Notes: generated by a model from the sequence alone, not told the origin. 64,000 bases of DNA from RGIG8748 sp045544515 (GCA_045544515.1 JAZPZD010000015.1:1-64000); one strand, 5' to 3'; positions 26,055 to 34,794 are shown, numbered from the stretch's first letter. Program-made: numbers and translations.

Positions 26055-26411
26055 TTAAGATATAATATCCGAGATATCTTCGGTCTTGGCATCTGCCCAG
26101 AGCTTTTCTATGCCGTAGAACTCTCTAGACTCGGTATTAAATATATGCACAACCACATCGCCGTAATCCATAAGAAGCCATTGTGTGCTGTCGTGCGAGC
26201 CTCTGTTTATGAGAAATACGCCATCTTCCTCGAGTTTGTCCTCGATTTCGCCGTATATAGCATTCATCTGCGTGTTAGACGGTGCGTGGCATATTACAAA
26301 GTAATCTGCCAGAGTGGTCAGATCCCCGATGTTTAGTACCTTGATATCGAGTGCCTTTTTATCGTCTGCACATTTTACTGCTTTTTTCATCAAATCTATT
26401 GCTAACATCAT
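26055..26411 (-). CDS. rsfS: Ribosomal silencing factor RsfS
   Basis: A 118-residue protein that binds L14 (uL14) on the 50S subunit and blocks subunit joining during nutrient limitation. Signature: LADYFVICHAPSNTQMNAI (about 34-52) and DSTQWLLMDYGDVVVHIF (about 72-89). It lies between the LCP gene and leuS with short gaps, the normal Firmicute order. Confidence 0.95.
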   Translation of the reverse strand: MMLAIDLMKKAVKCADDKKALDIKVLNIGDLTTLADYFVICHAPSNTQMNAIYGEIEDKLEEDGVFLINRGSHDSTQWLLMDYGDVVVHIFNTESREFYGIEKLWADAKTEDISDIIS

Positions 26412-26425
26412 TTACCTCCGAATAG

Positions 26426-27661
26426 TTACTTATAATCCTTACCAAGAATAATGGTTATGTCGCTGCCTGTGGATTTTCTGGAATTGTGAATGTATTCATC
26501 AAGCCCCACTGTCTTTGCAACAGAGTCTGCCGATGAGTTACGCCTTTTGCAGACAACAGATGTCTTTTCGAAATCCTTTGAAGATATCGAGGTGCTGCGT
26601 ACATTAAAGCCGTATTCCTTGAGCTGTTGAATAAGTTCGGATAACTCAACCTCTTTGCCCGAGGCATCTATTATATCAACACTTGTGAATTTGTTTAAGA
26701 ATGATTTTTTGAGTTTGATATCTTTTACATTTTCGTAGGTTGAAGACCGCCCTATAATTGAGCTTTCCAGATCGAGCTCTTTTTCTTTGTCTTTAAGGGG
26801 GCTGAAGTGCTCGTCTATAATGAGCTTGTTTGCCTCGTCGTCTGCAACAAAGTACGATACAATGCCTATATACTGTGCACTGCCTGCAAGCTGATGTGTG
26901 TAAAATCTGTCACGCTCCAGAGAGAGTATGTGGGGAGCGTAGTTGAGCATTTCGTTCATTGTAAAGTTGGTCTTTACTATGTTGGAAAAGTCCTCGACCA
27001 AGTCGGAAACCTTGAACACATTTGACAGGCTCAAAAGCTCGTCTATAACAGCACCGATAAAGTCACTTTGCACCTGCATACGCCCTATGTCGCCTGTGGG
27101 ATAACTGCGGAAACGAACAAGTTGTTCTGCCTTATCCCCGTCCAAAATCTGCTGCCCCTCTTTTAAGTGAATGTACAAATCCTGGTCGGGGTCTTCGTAG
27201 TCCATATCCTGCGGAACATAGAAGTCTACACCGCCTATTGTGTCTATCAAATCCCTGAAGCCCTTGGTGTCTACTATTACATATTTGTCCACATTTACAC
27301 CCAGCAGACTGCCGACCTCTTTAAATACGCCTTTTTCCTTGCCAAAGCCGTAGGCAGAATTAATCTTGTGGTCCCATCTGCCGTTGTTTGGCATATAGGT
27401 ATCTCTGGGTATCTGGAGCATATTTAATTTGCCGTCTTCCAGATTGAGCTGTGCCAAAATCATAACATCAGACCTGGTACCGCTTTTGTCAAGACCCATA
27501 AGCATAGTGTTTACATACATATTTTCCTCTGCAGAGGTAAACTCATAGCCCAAAAACGAGCCGCCGCTTGTGATGATATATGCCACCAAAAATGACATAG
27601 CAGTAAGCGAAAATGTTACAATAAGTGAAAACAGTAGTTTTAAAAATGATTTTGTAGTCAT
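26426..27661 (-). CDS. LytR-CpsA-Psr (LCP) family protein with LytR C-terminal domain
   Basis: A 411-residue membrane-anchored phosphotransferase that probably attaches wall polymers to peptidoglycan. One N-terminal membrane segment (about 10-33); the LCP domain (about 55-245) has GLDKSGTRSDVMIL and MLQIPRDTYM plus HKINSAYGFG, holding the Asp and Arg residues that bind the polyprenyl-pyrophosphate substrate. A LytR_C domain covers about 325-410. It is co-transcribed with yqeK upstream (13-base gap) and rsfS downstream. Confidence 0.9.
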   Translation of the reverse strand: MTTKSFLKLLFSLIVTFSLTAMSFLVAYIITSGGSFLGYEFTSAEENMYVNTMLMGLDKSGTRSDVMILAQLNLEDGKLNMLQIPRDTYMPNNGRWDHKINSAYGFGKEKGVFKEVGSLLGVNVDKYVIVDTKGFRDLIDTIGGVDFYVPQDMDYEDPDQDLYIHLKEGQQILDGDKAEQLVRFRSYPTGDIGRMQVQSDFIGAVIDELLSLSNVFKVSDLVEDFSNIVKTNFTMNEMLNYAPHILSLERDRFYTHQLAGSAQYIGIVSYFVADDEANKLIIDEHFSPLKDKEKELDLESSIIGRSSTYENVKDIKLKKSFLNKFTSVDIIDASGKEVELSELIQQLKEYGFNVRSTSISSKDFEKTSVVCKRRNSSADSVAKTVGLDEYIHNSRKSTGSDITIILGKDYK

Positions 27662-27674
27662 ATTTATCTCCAGT

Positions 27675-28244
27675 TTAGTAAGTTGAGTTGTTAATATAGA
27701 AGTTTCTTGTGTCTACAGTGTTGGGGTGCAAAAGGTTGCCTTTCTTCAGTACAAACCGTATTGACGCCTCGGAATACATATATACAGCCTTCCAAAGCGA
27801 TTTTTCTGCGGTTTCCCTTATTTTGTCAACCTCGGGGAAGACACGCATAGGCTCTATTGCATCGGATAAGTAAACTATTGCACATAGCTTTGACATATCC
27901 TTTTTTCCTGTGGTGTGGTAGTATATTGCATCAAAAATCTCGCTGTCGTCTATACCGTAGGTGTACTTGGCCTCGTATGCACCTACATAGCTGTGAAGAA
28001 GCTGAGGTGATTTAAGAGATACTTCGTCAAGCTCTATTTTGTACTTGTCTATTTTTTCTTGGAGTTCTTCCTGTGTCATACATTTGGCGCAGTCGTGCAA
28101 AAGCGACGCAAGATAGGCCTTGTCCTCATCGGCACCGTGAATTCTTGCCAGACGCTGTGCGGTTTCGGCAACACTTATGGTGTGCTTGTATCTGCTTGGC
28201 TTTAGCTTTGCCGCAAGTATTTGTTTTATCTCATTATTTGTCAT
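27675..28244 (-). CDS. yqeK: HD-domain Ap4A hydrolase YqeK
   Basis: A 189-residue HD-superfamily protein; YqeK family members cleave diadenosine tetraphosphate symmetrically to two ADP. Metal ligands: His in RYKHTISVAE (about 20), HD in LLHDCAKCM (about 49-50), His in LLHSYVGA (about 84), and YHTTGKKDM (about 109), with the final Asp in LSDAIEP. Its ATG overlaps the nadD stop by 4 bases, so the two are translationally coupled. Confidence 0.92.
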   Translation of the reverse strand: MTNNEIKQILAAKLKPSRYKHTISVAETAQRLARIHGADEDKAYLASLLHDCAKCMTQEELQEKIDKYKIELDEVSLKSPQLLHSYVGAYEAKYTYGIDDSEIFDAIYYHTTGKKDMSKLCAIVYLSDAIEPMRVFPEVDKIRETAEKSLWKAVYMYSEASIRFVLKKGNLLHPNTVDTRNFYINNSTY

Positions 28245-28837
28245 AATCTGCCTCCGTAAAGAGAGTTGTCCCTGATGTAACCAAACACCTCGGGGCAGAG
28301 GAGCTTGTCTGTATTTAGTCCGCCTTTAACGGCATCTCTTACCATAGTAGACGATACATCAAACTTTGGCATATCCGAAAGGTAGATTTTGCAGCCCTTT
28401 TGTCTGTATCTTTCCACAGTTTCCATAAGGACCTCGCCTCCTTCTCTGTGAAATACTATAAAGCGGTTTTCATTTAATAGTGCCTCATAGTTATGCCAAC
28501 ACTCTATGGAAAGAAGCGAATCCGCACCTATTACAAAGTAGGTGTCCTCGCCGTATACCGAGCGAAAATGACGCATGGTATCCACCGAATACGAAAACTT
28601 TGATGTGTCCTTTTCGTAGTCGGATACAGTAACATTTTTAAAATCTCTAAATGCTAATTTAAGCATATTGTATCTATGCGAAAAGTCTGCTATCTTGCTA
28701 TCCTTTTTGTGCGGGGGGTTGGCATTTGGAACAATAACAAGTTCTGATAGATTAAACTCTTCCAAAGCTGTTTTTACCATATGTGTATGCCCCAGATGTA
28801 CGGGGTCAAATGTTCCGCCAAATATTGCCACAGCCAA
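28241..28837 (-). CDS. nadD: Nicotinate-nucleotide adenylyltransferase
   Basis: A 198-residue nucleotidyltransferase converting nicotinate mononucleotide and ATP to deamido-NAD. Motifs: GGTFDPVHLGHTHM (about 7-20, with the HxGH active site) and SSTMVRDAV (about 168-176). Length is typical. It follows yhbY by 6 bases and overlaps yqeK. Confidence 0.95.
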   Translation of the reverse strand: MAVAIFGGTFDPVHLGHTHMVKTALEEFNLSELVIVPNANPPHKKDSKIADFSHRYNMLKLAFRDFKNVTVSDYEKDTSKFSYSVDTMRHFRSVYGEDTYFVIGADSLLSIECWHNYEALLNENRFIVFHREGGEVLMETVERYRQKGCKIYLSDMPKFDVSSTMVRDAVKGGLNTDKLLCPEVFGYIRDNSLYGGRL

Positions 28838-28843
28838 AATCTG

Positions 28844-29311
28844 TCACCCTCTTTGAGAATAAGACTTTCTTCTCTGTTCTTTGAAAAATTTGTCTCTCTT
28901 CTTCTTTGCTTCCTCCTGACGCTTACGCTCTTTTTCGGCTTTGAGCTTTGCCTTTTGTAGGGGTTTAGTTCCGGGGTCGGTTTTCTTCTTTGGCTCGTTT
29001 TGTCTTACAACGAGCTTATTTAAGTCTATCTTTTTGTTTTCTTTAGACTGTTTGTAAAGGACAAACTTACTTCCTATTACCTGAACTTCTTCTGCACCGA
29101 TAAGAGTTGCTATCTCACGGCAAACATCTTTTGTTTCAGAAAAGGCGTTTTCTAACACATGGATTTTGATAAGCTCATTTTTTTCGAGTGTGGCATCTAT
29201 GAGCTTAATCATATTATCATTAATACCGCCCTTACCTACCTGAACGGTTGCATCTATCTTGTTTGCAAGGCTTCTTAAAAAAGCTCTTTGTTTACTTGTT
29301 ATCATATACAT
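28844..29311 (-). CDS. yhbY: YhbY/CRM-domain RNA-binding protein with basic tail
   Basis: A 155-residue protein. The CRM domain fills about 5-98 (TSKQRAFLRSLANKIDATVQ, VGKGGINDNMIKLID with the GxxG RNA-binding loop); it associates with pre-50S particles. A long Lys/Arg-rich tail (about 105-155) goes beyond the usual length of about 97 and is probably disordered and RNA-binding. ATG at 29311 is chosen because GGAAAGGA is 6 bases upstream; ATG at 29305 is a close alternative. Confidence 0.88.
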   Translation of the reverse strand: MYMITSKQRAFLRSLANKIDATVQVGKGGINDNMIKLIDATLEKNELIKIHVLENAFSETKDVCREIATLIGAEEVQVIGSKFVLYKQSKENKKIDLNKLVVRQNEPKKKTDPGTKPLQKAKLKAEKERKRQEEAKKKRDKFFKEQRRKSYSQRG

Positions 29312-29338
29312 AAACAGTCCTTTCCATACTATCATATA

Positions 29339-29368
29339 ATTATACTAAATTATGACAGTTCTTGTCAA
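29339..29368 (-). promoter_or_regulatory. Promoter of yhbY-nadD-yqeK-LCP-rsfS-leuS
   Basis: Minus-strand TTGACA (29363-29368) and TATAAT (29339-29344) with an 18-base spacer, about 20 bases before the yhbY ribosome binding site. It shows that this run can be transcribed separately from obgE. Confidence 0.8.
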
Positions 29369-29395
29369 TGAATATAACAAAAATGTAATAAAAAA

Positions 29396-29701
29396 TGCAG
29401 AGCAGCAAAAGCTGCTCTGCATAGACTGTCGAAAAAGAACGCACCGCAAAGTGAAGATTAAAATACAAGCTCATTAGTAAGGAATATTGTAATCATTACT
29501 TATGGGCTTTTTCATTTATGTAGCTTTTGTCATAAATGCCAAAAGCTAGTATTTTGTACACTTTGCTTACTTCGTCATCGCTCATGGCCGTACCTTTGTA
29601 CTGCCTGCTTCGCGCTTCCTCGTCTGCGTCCATTTTCGTTCGTCTCAGCAGCGTGTCGACTTTATCGACACGCTGCGCAGAGCAGCAAAAGCTGCTCTGC
29701 A
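29396..29701. repeat. Block between two copies of a terminator hairpin
   Basis: A 25-base palindromic hairpin (10-bp arms GCAGAGCAGC, loop AAAA) occurs at 29397-29421 and again, identical, at 29677-29701. The copy near 29396 is followed on the minus strand by TTTTTT and is a complete terminator for obgE; the copy near 29701 has no T-tract. Between them lie 255 bases with a third hairpin (cagcgtgtcg/cgacacgctg, near 29647-29673). A 68-codon minus-strand frame (29496-29702) crosses it, but it begins inside the hairpin and lacks a convincing start. I read it as an inserted, non-coding element. Confidence 0.6.
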
Positions 29702-29717
29702 CAAATGCTGTTCTGCA

Positions 29718-30995
29718 TTATTTCATATAATCAAATTCGAGTTCGTACATTCTGACAAGGTCGCCCTCTTCGATGCCATTTTGCTCAAGTGCCTTTATTA
29801 CGCCTTTTTTACGCAGGGCATTCTGAAAATACTGCAGCGACTCATTGTCCTCAAAGTTGGTAGAGCCAATCATCCGCTTAACCCAGCTGCCCTCCACAAC
29901 ATAGACACCGTCTTGTACAGTTACGGTGTATGGCTCGTCGTCCTCAAAGGATATGACCACATTTTCCGCTTCCTCTTCGTCATAAAGAACAGGAATGGGA
30001 ATACTGTCAAGCATTGACGCTACATAGCGGATAAGCTCTTTGACACCTTTGTTTGCAGCGGCACTTATACGAAACACCTTGTAACCTCTGTTTTCCATTT
30101 CGGTCACAAAGCCCTCGTATATACCCTCGTCATACACAACATCCATTTTGTTTGCAACTACTATCTGTTCTCTATCGGCAAGAGAGCTGTTGTATGTTTC
30201 GAGCTCCTTGTTAATCAGGTCAAAGTCCTCTATGGGATTTCTGCCCTCTATGCCCGAGGCATCTACCACATGCAAAAGAAGTCTGGTTCTTTCCACATGT
30301 CTCAAAAACTCGTGCCCGAGGCCAACGCCCTCGCCTGCACCCTCGATAAGTCCGGGGATATCCGCCATAACAAAGCTCATACCCTCGCCTGCATTTACTA
30401 CACCCAAGTTGGGCTCCAATGTGGTAAAGTGATAGTTGGCAATCTTGGGCTTTGCATCGGAAACGACAGAGAGCAGTGTGGATTTTCCTACATTGGGAAA
30501 TCCGACCAAGCCCACATCTGCAAGAAGCTTTAGTTCCAGCTTGATATTCTTAAATTCGCCCTCTATACCGCTTTTGGCAAATCGCGGTATCTGTCTTGTT
30601 GCTGTGGCAAAGTGACAGTTGCCCCAACCGCCTGTGCCGCCCTTGGCAGCTACATAGGTCTGCCCGGGGGTCTTCATATCGGCAATTATGCGGTCTTTGT
30701 CTATGTCGCGGATTACTGTACCGCAGGGCACCTTTACATAGAGGTCACTGCCGTTTTTGCCCGAGCATTTTGCAGCTCTGCCGTCCTCGCCGTTTTCGGC
30801 TTTGTAGCGTCTTTGGTATCTGAAGTCCGCAAGGGTACTCATCTTTTCGTCAGCTATAAAGATGACACTTCCGCCTTTGCCGCCGTCACCGCCGTCGGGA
30901 CCGCCTGCAGCCACATACTTTTCCCTGTGAAAGCTCACAAGTCCGTTGCCGCCGTTGCCGGCTTCTATATAGATATCGGCTGTATCTGCCATCAT
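29718..30995 (-). CDS. obgE: GTPase Obg (CgtA)
   Basis: A 425-residue GTPase acting in late 50S assembly and stress signalling. Domains: the Gly-rich Obg fold (about 2-158; AGNGGNGLVSFHREKYV), the G domain (about 160-330; GFPNVGKSTLL, then DIPGLIEGA and NKMD), and the Firmicute-type OCT C-terminal domain (about 345-425). The start is ATGATG at 30990-30995 and either ATG could be used. It follows rpmA across a terminator hairpin and precedes yhbY after a repeat block. Confidence 0.96.
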   Translation of the reverse strand: MMADTADIYIEAGNGGNGLVSFHREKYVAAGGPDGGDGGKGGSVIFIADEKMSTLADFRYQRRYKAENGEDGRAAKCSGKNGSDLYVKVPCGTVIRDIDKDRIIADMKTPGQTYVAAKGGTGGWGNCHFATATRQIPRFAKSGIEGEFKNIKLELKLLADVGLVGFPNVGKSTLLSVVSDAKPKIANYHFTTLEPNLGVVNAGEGMSFVMADIPGLIEGAGEGVGLGHEFLRHVERTRLLLHVVDASGIEGRNPIEDFDLINKELETYNSSLADREQIVVANKMDVVYDEGIYEGFVTEMENRGYKVFRISAAANKGVKELIRYVASMLDSIPIPVLYDEEEAENVVISFEDDEPYTVTVQDGVYVVEGSWVKRMIGSTNFEDNESLQYFQNALRKKGVIKALEQNGIEEGDLVRMYELEFDYMK

Positions 30996-31018
30996 AGTTA
31001 ATCACCGCTTTCTGTTTT

Positions 31019-31052
31019 AAAAAATCCCGGGTTATTCGCCCGGGATTTTAAA
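31019..31052 (-). terminator. Terminator between rpmA and obgE
   Basis: An 11-bp stem (aaaatcccggg and complement) with a 7-base loop and T-tract on the minus strand. It lies 21-52 bases after rpmA; obgE may depend on read-through, since no separate promoter is evident. Confidence 0.8.
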
Positions 31053-31072
31053 TACTCTGTTCTTAAGACCTA

Positions 31073-31357
31073 TTATTGAGCAATTTCGTACACACTAACC
31101 TGCTTTTTGTCCTTGCCGAGTCTTTCGAATTTAACCTTTCCGTTTGCAACTGCAAAGAGTGTATCGTCGCTACCCTTCTTTACATTGATACCGGGATGGA
31201 TTTTTGTTCCTCTCTGTCTAACGAGAATGTTGCCGGCAGTAACATACTGACCGTCGCCTTTCTTAACACCCAAACGCTTGGACTCACTGTCACGACCGTT
31301 CTTTGTGCTACCCATACCTTTTTTATGAGCAAATAACTGAATGTTTAAGCTAAGCAT
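31073..31357 (-). CDS. rpmA: 50S ribosomal protein L27, Prp-processed type
   Basis: A 94-residue protein of the peptidyl-transferase region. It starts MLSLNIQLFAHKKG, the Firmicute N-terminal extension that Prp cuts after LFA to expose the residues needed near the tRNA ends. The core GSTKNGRDSESKRLGVKKGD is standard. ATG at 31357 has GGAGGTG upstream; the longer open frame to 31411 overlaps prp and is not used. Its partner protease gene ends 4 bases before this start. Confidence 0.97.
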   Translation of the reverse strand: MLSLNIQLFAHKKGMGSTKNGRDSESKRLGVKKGDGQYVTAGNILVRQRGTKIHPGINVKKGSDDTLFAVANGKVKFERLGKDKKQVSVYEIAQ

Positions 31358-31361
31358 TAAA

Positions 31362-31694
31362 TTACACCTCCAATTCGGTAATTTTGACATTGTCGGGATA
31401 CTCATCTGCAATCATTTGTAAATGAAGATACATAGAGTCCAACAATATATTTATTTCTTTTCTCTTATTGTCGTCTAAATCATCGGGAAGTACAAAAAGG
31501 AGATATCCGTCGCCCTCTTCTGACCCGAAGATAACATTTAGTACTCTTTCGATGCCGTTTAGCGTCATAATAAGTACTGACGAAACTGATGCACATACAA
31601 TATCTTCTCCAAGGTCAGCATATCCGGTGTGACCCGAAAGCTCGCCCTTTACGATATTGGCATCCTTATCACGAAAAATCTTGATTTGGGTCAT
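31362..31694 (-). CDS. prp: Ribosomal-processing cysteine protease Prp
   Basis: A 110-residue cysteine protease that removes the N-terminal extension of L27. The signature GHTGYADLGEDIVCASVSSV (about 21-40) contains catalytic His22 and Cys34. It sits between rplU and rpmA, the standard Firmicute order, so enzyme and substrate are made together. Confidence 0.95.
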   Translation of the reverse strand: MTQIKIFRDKDANIVKGELSGHTGYADLGEDIVCASVSSVLIMTLNGIERVLNVIFGSEEGDGYLLFVLPDDLDDNKRKEINILLDSMYLHLQMIADEYPDNVKITELEV

Positions 31695-31700
31695 AACGGT

Positions 31701-32009
31701 TTACGCGTTGATCTTTTCGATCTGAACTTTTGTGAAAAGCTGTCTGTGACCCTTTTTGCACTTTTCGCCTTTTTTGGGCTTGTACTTGAACACGATAACC
31801 TTTTTAGCTTTGCCCTGGGAGAGAACCTTAGCGTCTACGCTTGCGCCTTCTACAACGGGTGTGCCGAAAACTGTCTTATCGCCGCCTACTGCAAGTACCT
31901 TATCAAATTTAACAGCGTCGCCCTCGTTACCTGCTACCTTTTCGATGAAAATGATATCACCTTCGGAAACTTTGTACTGTTTGCCGCCTGTTTCGATAAC
32001 TGCATACAT
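31701..32009 (-). CDS. rplU: 50S ribosomal protein L21
   Basis: A 102-residue large-subunit protein binding 23S rRNA domain I. Opening MYAVIETGGKQYKVSEGD and the C-terminal KYKPKKGEKCKKGHRQ...TKVQIEKI are characteristic. AGGAGGTG precedes ATG. It leads rplU-prp-rpmA and has a folded leader of the type called L21 leader. Confidence 0.97.
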   Translation of the reverse strand: MYAVIETGGKQYKVSEGDIIFIEKVAGNEGDAVKFDKVLAVGGDKTVFGTPVVEGASVDAKVLSQGKAKKVIVFKYKPKKGEKCKKGHRQLFTKVQIEKINA

Positions 32010-32043
32010 TATGAAGCACCTCCTTCATCTAATATCGCTAATC

Positions 32044-32083
32044 TGCGGTATTCCTCATAGTAAGGAATTTCCAAAAAACCGCA
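32044..32083 (-). ncRNA. L21 leader RNA
   Basis: The rplU leader folds as TGCGGT/ACCGCA (32078-32083 with 32044-32049) around an inner ATTCCT/AGGAAT stem, preceded by a small GCATAAATGC hairpin. Position, size and two-stem form match the Firmicute L21 leader, proposed to let L21 regulate its own operon. Confidence 0.65.
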
Positions 32084-32102
32084 TTTATGCGTTTACCATA
32101 AG

Positions 32103-32131
32103 AGTATATCACACCCAAGTGACAATGTCAA
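32103..32131 (-). promoter_or_regulatory. rplU promoter
   Basis: Minus-strand TTGACA (32126-32131) and TATACT (32103-32108) at 17-base spacing, just ahead of the L21 leader. Confidence 0.85.
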
Positions 32132-32139
32132 CAACTTTT

Positions 32140-33381
32140 TTACTCGGGTTTGTAATTTTTGTTAATCATACGGACTATGGAATATTCGGGTATATCTCTG
32201 CCCAGGTCAATCTTTACTGTCTGCTGGGCGTGGGGGGCGCTTTCTATGATGCTGTCCCACTCGTCATACATCTTGTCTACCGTAAAGGCAAAGTTTTTGC
32301 CGCTTGGGGTAAGGACTTCCAGAACATCGCCTTTTTCAAATTTGTTTCGCTGTTCAAACACTGTAAGACAAGTATCCTTTTCGTACCCTTTTGCAACTGC
32401 GGCGATTGTATATTCCTGTATATAGGTGTTGCTTGTATAGAGCTGATGTTTTTCGGTAGGCTTGCCGTGGAAAAAGCCTGTGGTGTATTCTCTGTGGCTT
32501 ACCTTGGTAAGCTCTTCTAATATGTCATCGTCAACCTTGTAATTTTCTTTGTTTTCAAAATACTTATCTACTGCATCGCGGTACGCCTTGACAACCGTTG
32601 CAACATAGAGCTCATTCTTTACTCTGCCCTCTATCTTAAAGCTCGTAACTCCCGCTTCTATAAGCTCGGGGATATATTCTATCATACACAAATCCTTGGA
32701 ATTAAAGATAAATGTGCCCCTTTCGTTTTCAAATACGGGCATATATTCTCCGGGGCGTTTCTCTTCCATTAAATAATACTTCCATCTGCAGGGATGAGAG
32801 CAGGCACCCTTGTTGGAGTCCCTGTGGGTCAGATAGTTACTTAACAGACATCTGCCCGAATACGACACACACATAGCACCGTGCACAAAGCACTCTATCT
32901 CCATATCGGGATTGGTGTTATCCCGGATCTGTCTTACTTCGTCAAAGGACAAATCGCGTGCCAAAATAACTCTCTTGGCACCGAGCTTGTACCACATAGA
33001 TGCCGAGGCATAGTTGGTGTTGTTTGCCTGGGTGCTTATGTGAACATCAAGGTTTGGTGCAACCTCTCTTACAATACTAAATGTTCCCAAATCGGATACT
33101 ATTATGGCATCTGCTCCGAGAGATGCCACTTGCCTTACAAAATCGGGAAACTCCTTTAAATCCTCGTTGTGAGGTATGATATTTGCGGTGATATACACCT
33201 TGGCACCGCGTGCGTGGGCAAACTCTATACCCTCTTTTATTTCGTCTAATGTAAAGTTCTTTGCGGCAACCCGAAGCGAAAACGCCTCTCCGCCTATGTA
33301 TACCGCGTCAGCTCCGTACATTATGGCATATTTTAATTTTGCAAGACTTCCTGCAGGAGCAAGAATTTCGGGTTTATTCAT
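32140..33381 (-). CDS. trhP: U32 family protein, tRNA U34 hydroxylation (TrhP type)
   Basis: A 413-residue member of the collagenase-like peptidase U32 family. TrhP proteins (YegQ, YrrN, YrrO) form 5-hydroxyuridine at tRNA position 34 using prephenate. A TIM-barrel-like N-terminal half (ILAPAGSLAKLKYAIMYGAD) is followed by the family Cys cluster CFVHGAMCVSYSGRCLLSNY (about 168-187) and ACSHPCRW (about 198-205), then the FKIEGRVKNELYVATVV region (about 252). It overlaps the stop of trmR by 8 bases, and TrmR uses its product, which supports the TrhP reading over a protease. Confidence 0.88.
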   Translation of the reverse strand: MNKPEILAPAGSLAKLKYAIMYGADAVYIGGEAFSLRVAAKNFTLDEIKEGIEFAHARGAKVYITANIIPHNEDLKEFPDFVRQVASLGADAIIVSDLGTFSIVREVAPNLDVHISTQANNTNYASASMWYKLGAKRVILARDLSFDEVRQIRDNTNPDMEIECFVHGAMCVSYSGRCLLSNYLTHRDSNKGACSHPCRWKYYLMEEKRPGEYMPVFENERGTFIFNSKDLCMIEYIPELIEAGVTSFKIEGRVKNELYVATVVKAYRDAVDKYFENKENYKVDDDILEELTKVSHREYTTGFFHGKPTEKHQLYTSNTYIQEYTIAAVAKGYEKDTCLTVFEQRNKFEKGDVLEVLTPSGKNFAFTVDKMYDEWDSIIESAPHAQQTVKIDLGRDIPEYSIVRMINKNYKPE

Positions 33382-34036
33382 TGTCTTTTTCCTTTCTGAC
33401 AGAAATGCTCATTCCGTCTCCTATGGGGATTATTGAGGTTGTGAGGCTTTCGTGCTCGCACAAAAACTTCAAAAACTCTCTTATGTGCTTAACTATTGCA
33501 AAGTGCTTTCTCGGAAGAAGCTCATCATTAGCAGTCATTCCCTTGTAGAGAATATTGTCGCAGATGATTATACCGCCCTCTGAAAGATGCGGAAAGATTA
33601 CATCAAAATAATATCTGTACTGCGACTTGTTGGCATCTAAAAAAACCATATCAAACATACCGCCAACTGTCTTTATCGTTTCCTCGGCACTGCCCTCAAC
33701 GAGAGTAATTACATTTTCTTTGCCGGCTTTTTTGATATTTTCGCGGGCAAGGGCAGCATACTTTTCATCTTTTTCGAGTGTGATTATCTCTCCGCCGTCT
33801 TTAAGATACTGCGAAAAAAAGATGGACGAATAGCCTATTGCACTGCCGATTTCCAAAACCCTCTTTGGTCTTTTGTATTCCAACAGCGATGCCAGAAAAG
33901 CCTTTACCTCCCGCTGTATTATGGGTATGTATCTCTCGTCGGCAAAGTCCTCAAGCTCCTTTAAAAAGCCCGCAGACTTGGGGATAGTATCCACGATATA
34001 GTCTACCACATATTTATAGTTTATATTATCTGTCAT
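33374..34036 (-). CDS. trmR: tRNA 5-hydroxyuridine methyltransferase (TrmR)
   Basis: A 220-residue class I SAM-dependent O-methyltransferase of the catechol-OMT-like family. SAM motif LEIGSAIGYSSIFF (about 60-73), acidic loop ITLEKDEKYA, and metal-binding FLDANKSQYRYYFD (about 133-146) are visible. Bacillus TrmR (YrrM) methylates ho5U34 to mo5U34. The overlap with the downstream trhP gene mirrors yrrM-yrrN-yrrO and supports this function; without it the substrate could not be told. Confidence 0.85.
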   Translation of the reverse strand: MTDNINYKYVVDYIVDTIPKSAGFLKELEDFADERYIPIIQREVKAFLASLLEYKRPKRVLEIGSAIGYSSIFFSQYLKDGGEIITLEKDEKYAALARENIKKAGKENVITLVEGSAEETIKTVGGMFDMVFLDANKSQYRYYFDVIFPHLSEGGIIICDNILYKGMTANDELLPRKHFAIVKHIREFLKFLCEHESLTTSIIPIGDGMSISVRKEKDNE

Positions 34037-34049
34037 AAGTAAAACCTCT

Positions 34050-34679
34050 TTATTTTTCTATATTCATATAAGTATCGGGCACATCGCCCACAATTACCGC
34101 CTCGGATACAACCGCACCCGACGACAAGTCGGATATCTCGTCAAACCCCGGAAGCAGTGCACCTATATGCACATCAACCTTTACACTTACTCTATGGAGC
34201 ACCTGATTGATGCCTGCCTGAACAAAGGTGCTCTCGTAGTCTATCGAGGCAATGTTGCTGGGCACTATGCGAAACTTGATATCAGGGCCCAATCCCGACA
34301 AAAACTCCGAACCGAAAAAGTTGCCCAGCGGCACCAAAACCTGATAGTTTTCCTCGTCATTTAAGTTTTCGAGCGTTTTTGTAGCGATTTCGGATTTTAA
34401 CCTGTTGGCAACGGGGGCATTTAGTGTAAGCGACACAATCCTGCCCTCCAAATCTCTGTGGATGTTTACAAGCTCCTCATACGATGCAAATCGGGTGCAG
34501 GCATCGTCTATGGCATTGTGGATGGCTCTGCTTGCCACATCCTCCATTTCGGACTGGGCAACACTTCTTACAGTCCGTATGAAAGTGGCATATGAACAAA
34601 AGAAAAAGTACCCCGCCGCAACGAGCACCAAAATAATAAGTATTGTTTTAAACGGACTTTTCCTTTTTTTACTACACAT
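34050..34679 (-). CDS. yunB: Sporulation protein YunB
   Basis: A 209-residue protein with an N-terminal membrane anchor (about 9-30) and an extracytoplasmic domain. Family marks: AIHNAIDDAC near 55, VPLGNFFGSEFLSGLGPDIKF (about 116-135) and SFVQAGINQVLHRVSVKV-type sequence (about 155-170). YunB is made late in the mother cell in Bacillus, with no known activity. I choose ATG at 34679, which has TGGGTGAA upstream. Confidence 0.88.
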   Translation of the reverse strand: MCSKKRKSPFKTILIILVLVAAGYFFFCSYATFIRTVRSVAQSEMEDVASRAIHNAIDDACTRFASYEELVNIHRDLEGRIVSLTLNAPVANRLKSEIATKTLENLNDEENYQVLVPLGNFFGSEFLSGLGPDIKFRIVPSNIASIDYESTFVQAGINQVLHRVSVKVDVHIGALLPGFDEISDLSSGAVVSEAVIVGDVPDTYMNIEK

Positions 34680-34794
34680 ATTTTTCACCCATAATATTAT
34701 ATGTAGCAAAAAGAATTACCGTTCATAATATTTTATCACACAATAATAAATATGTAAATAAAATTTTAATATATGTTTTTTTGCAATTATATTC

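Noticed and set aside
29496..29702. 68-codon minus-strand frame in the hairpin-flanked block
   Set aside because: Begins inside the repeat hairpin and has no ribosome site; more likely part of a non-coding element.
31358..31411. N-terminal extension of rpmA
   Set aside because: Overlaps prp; the MLSLNIQLFA start matches Prp-processed L27.
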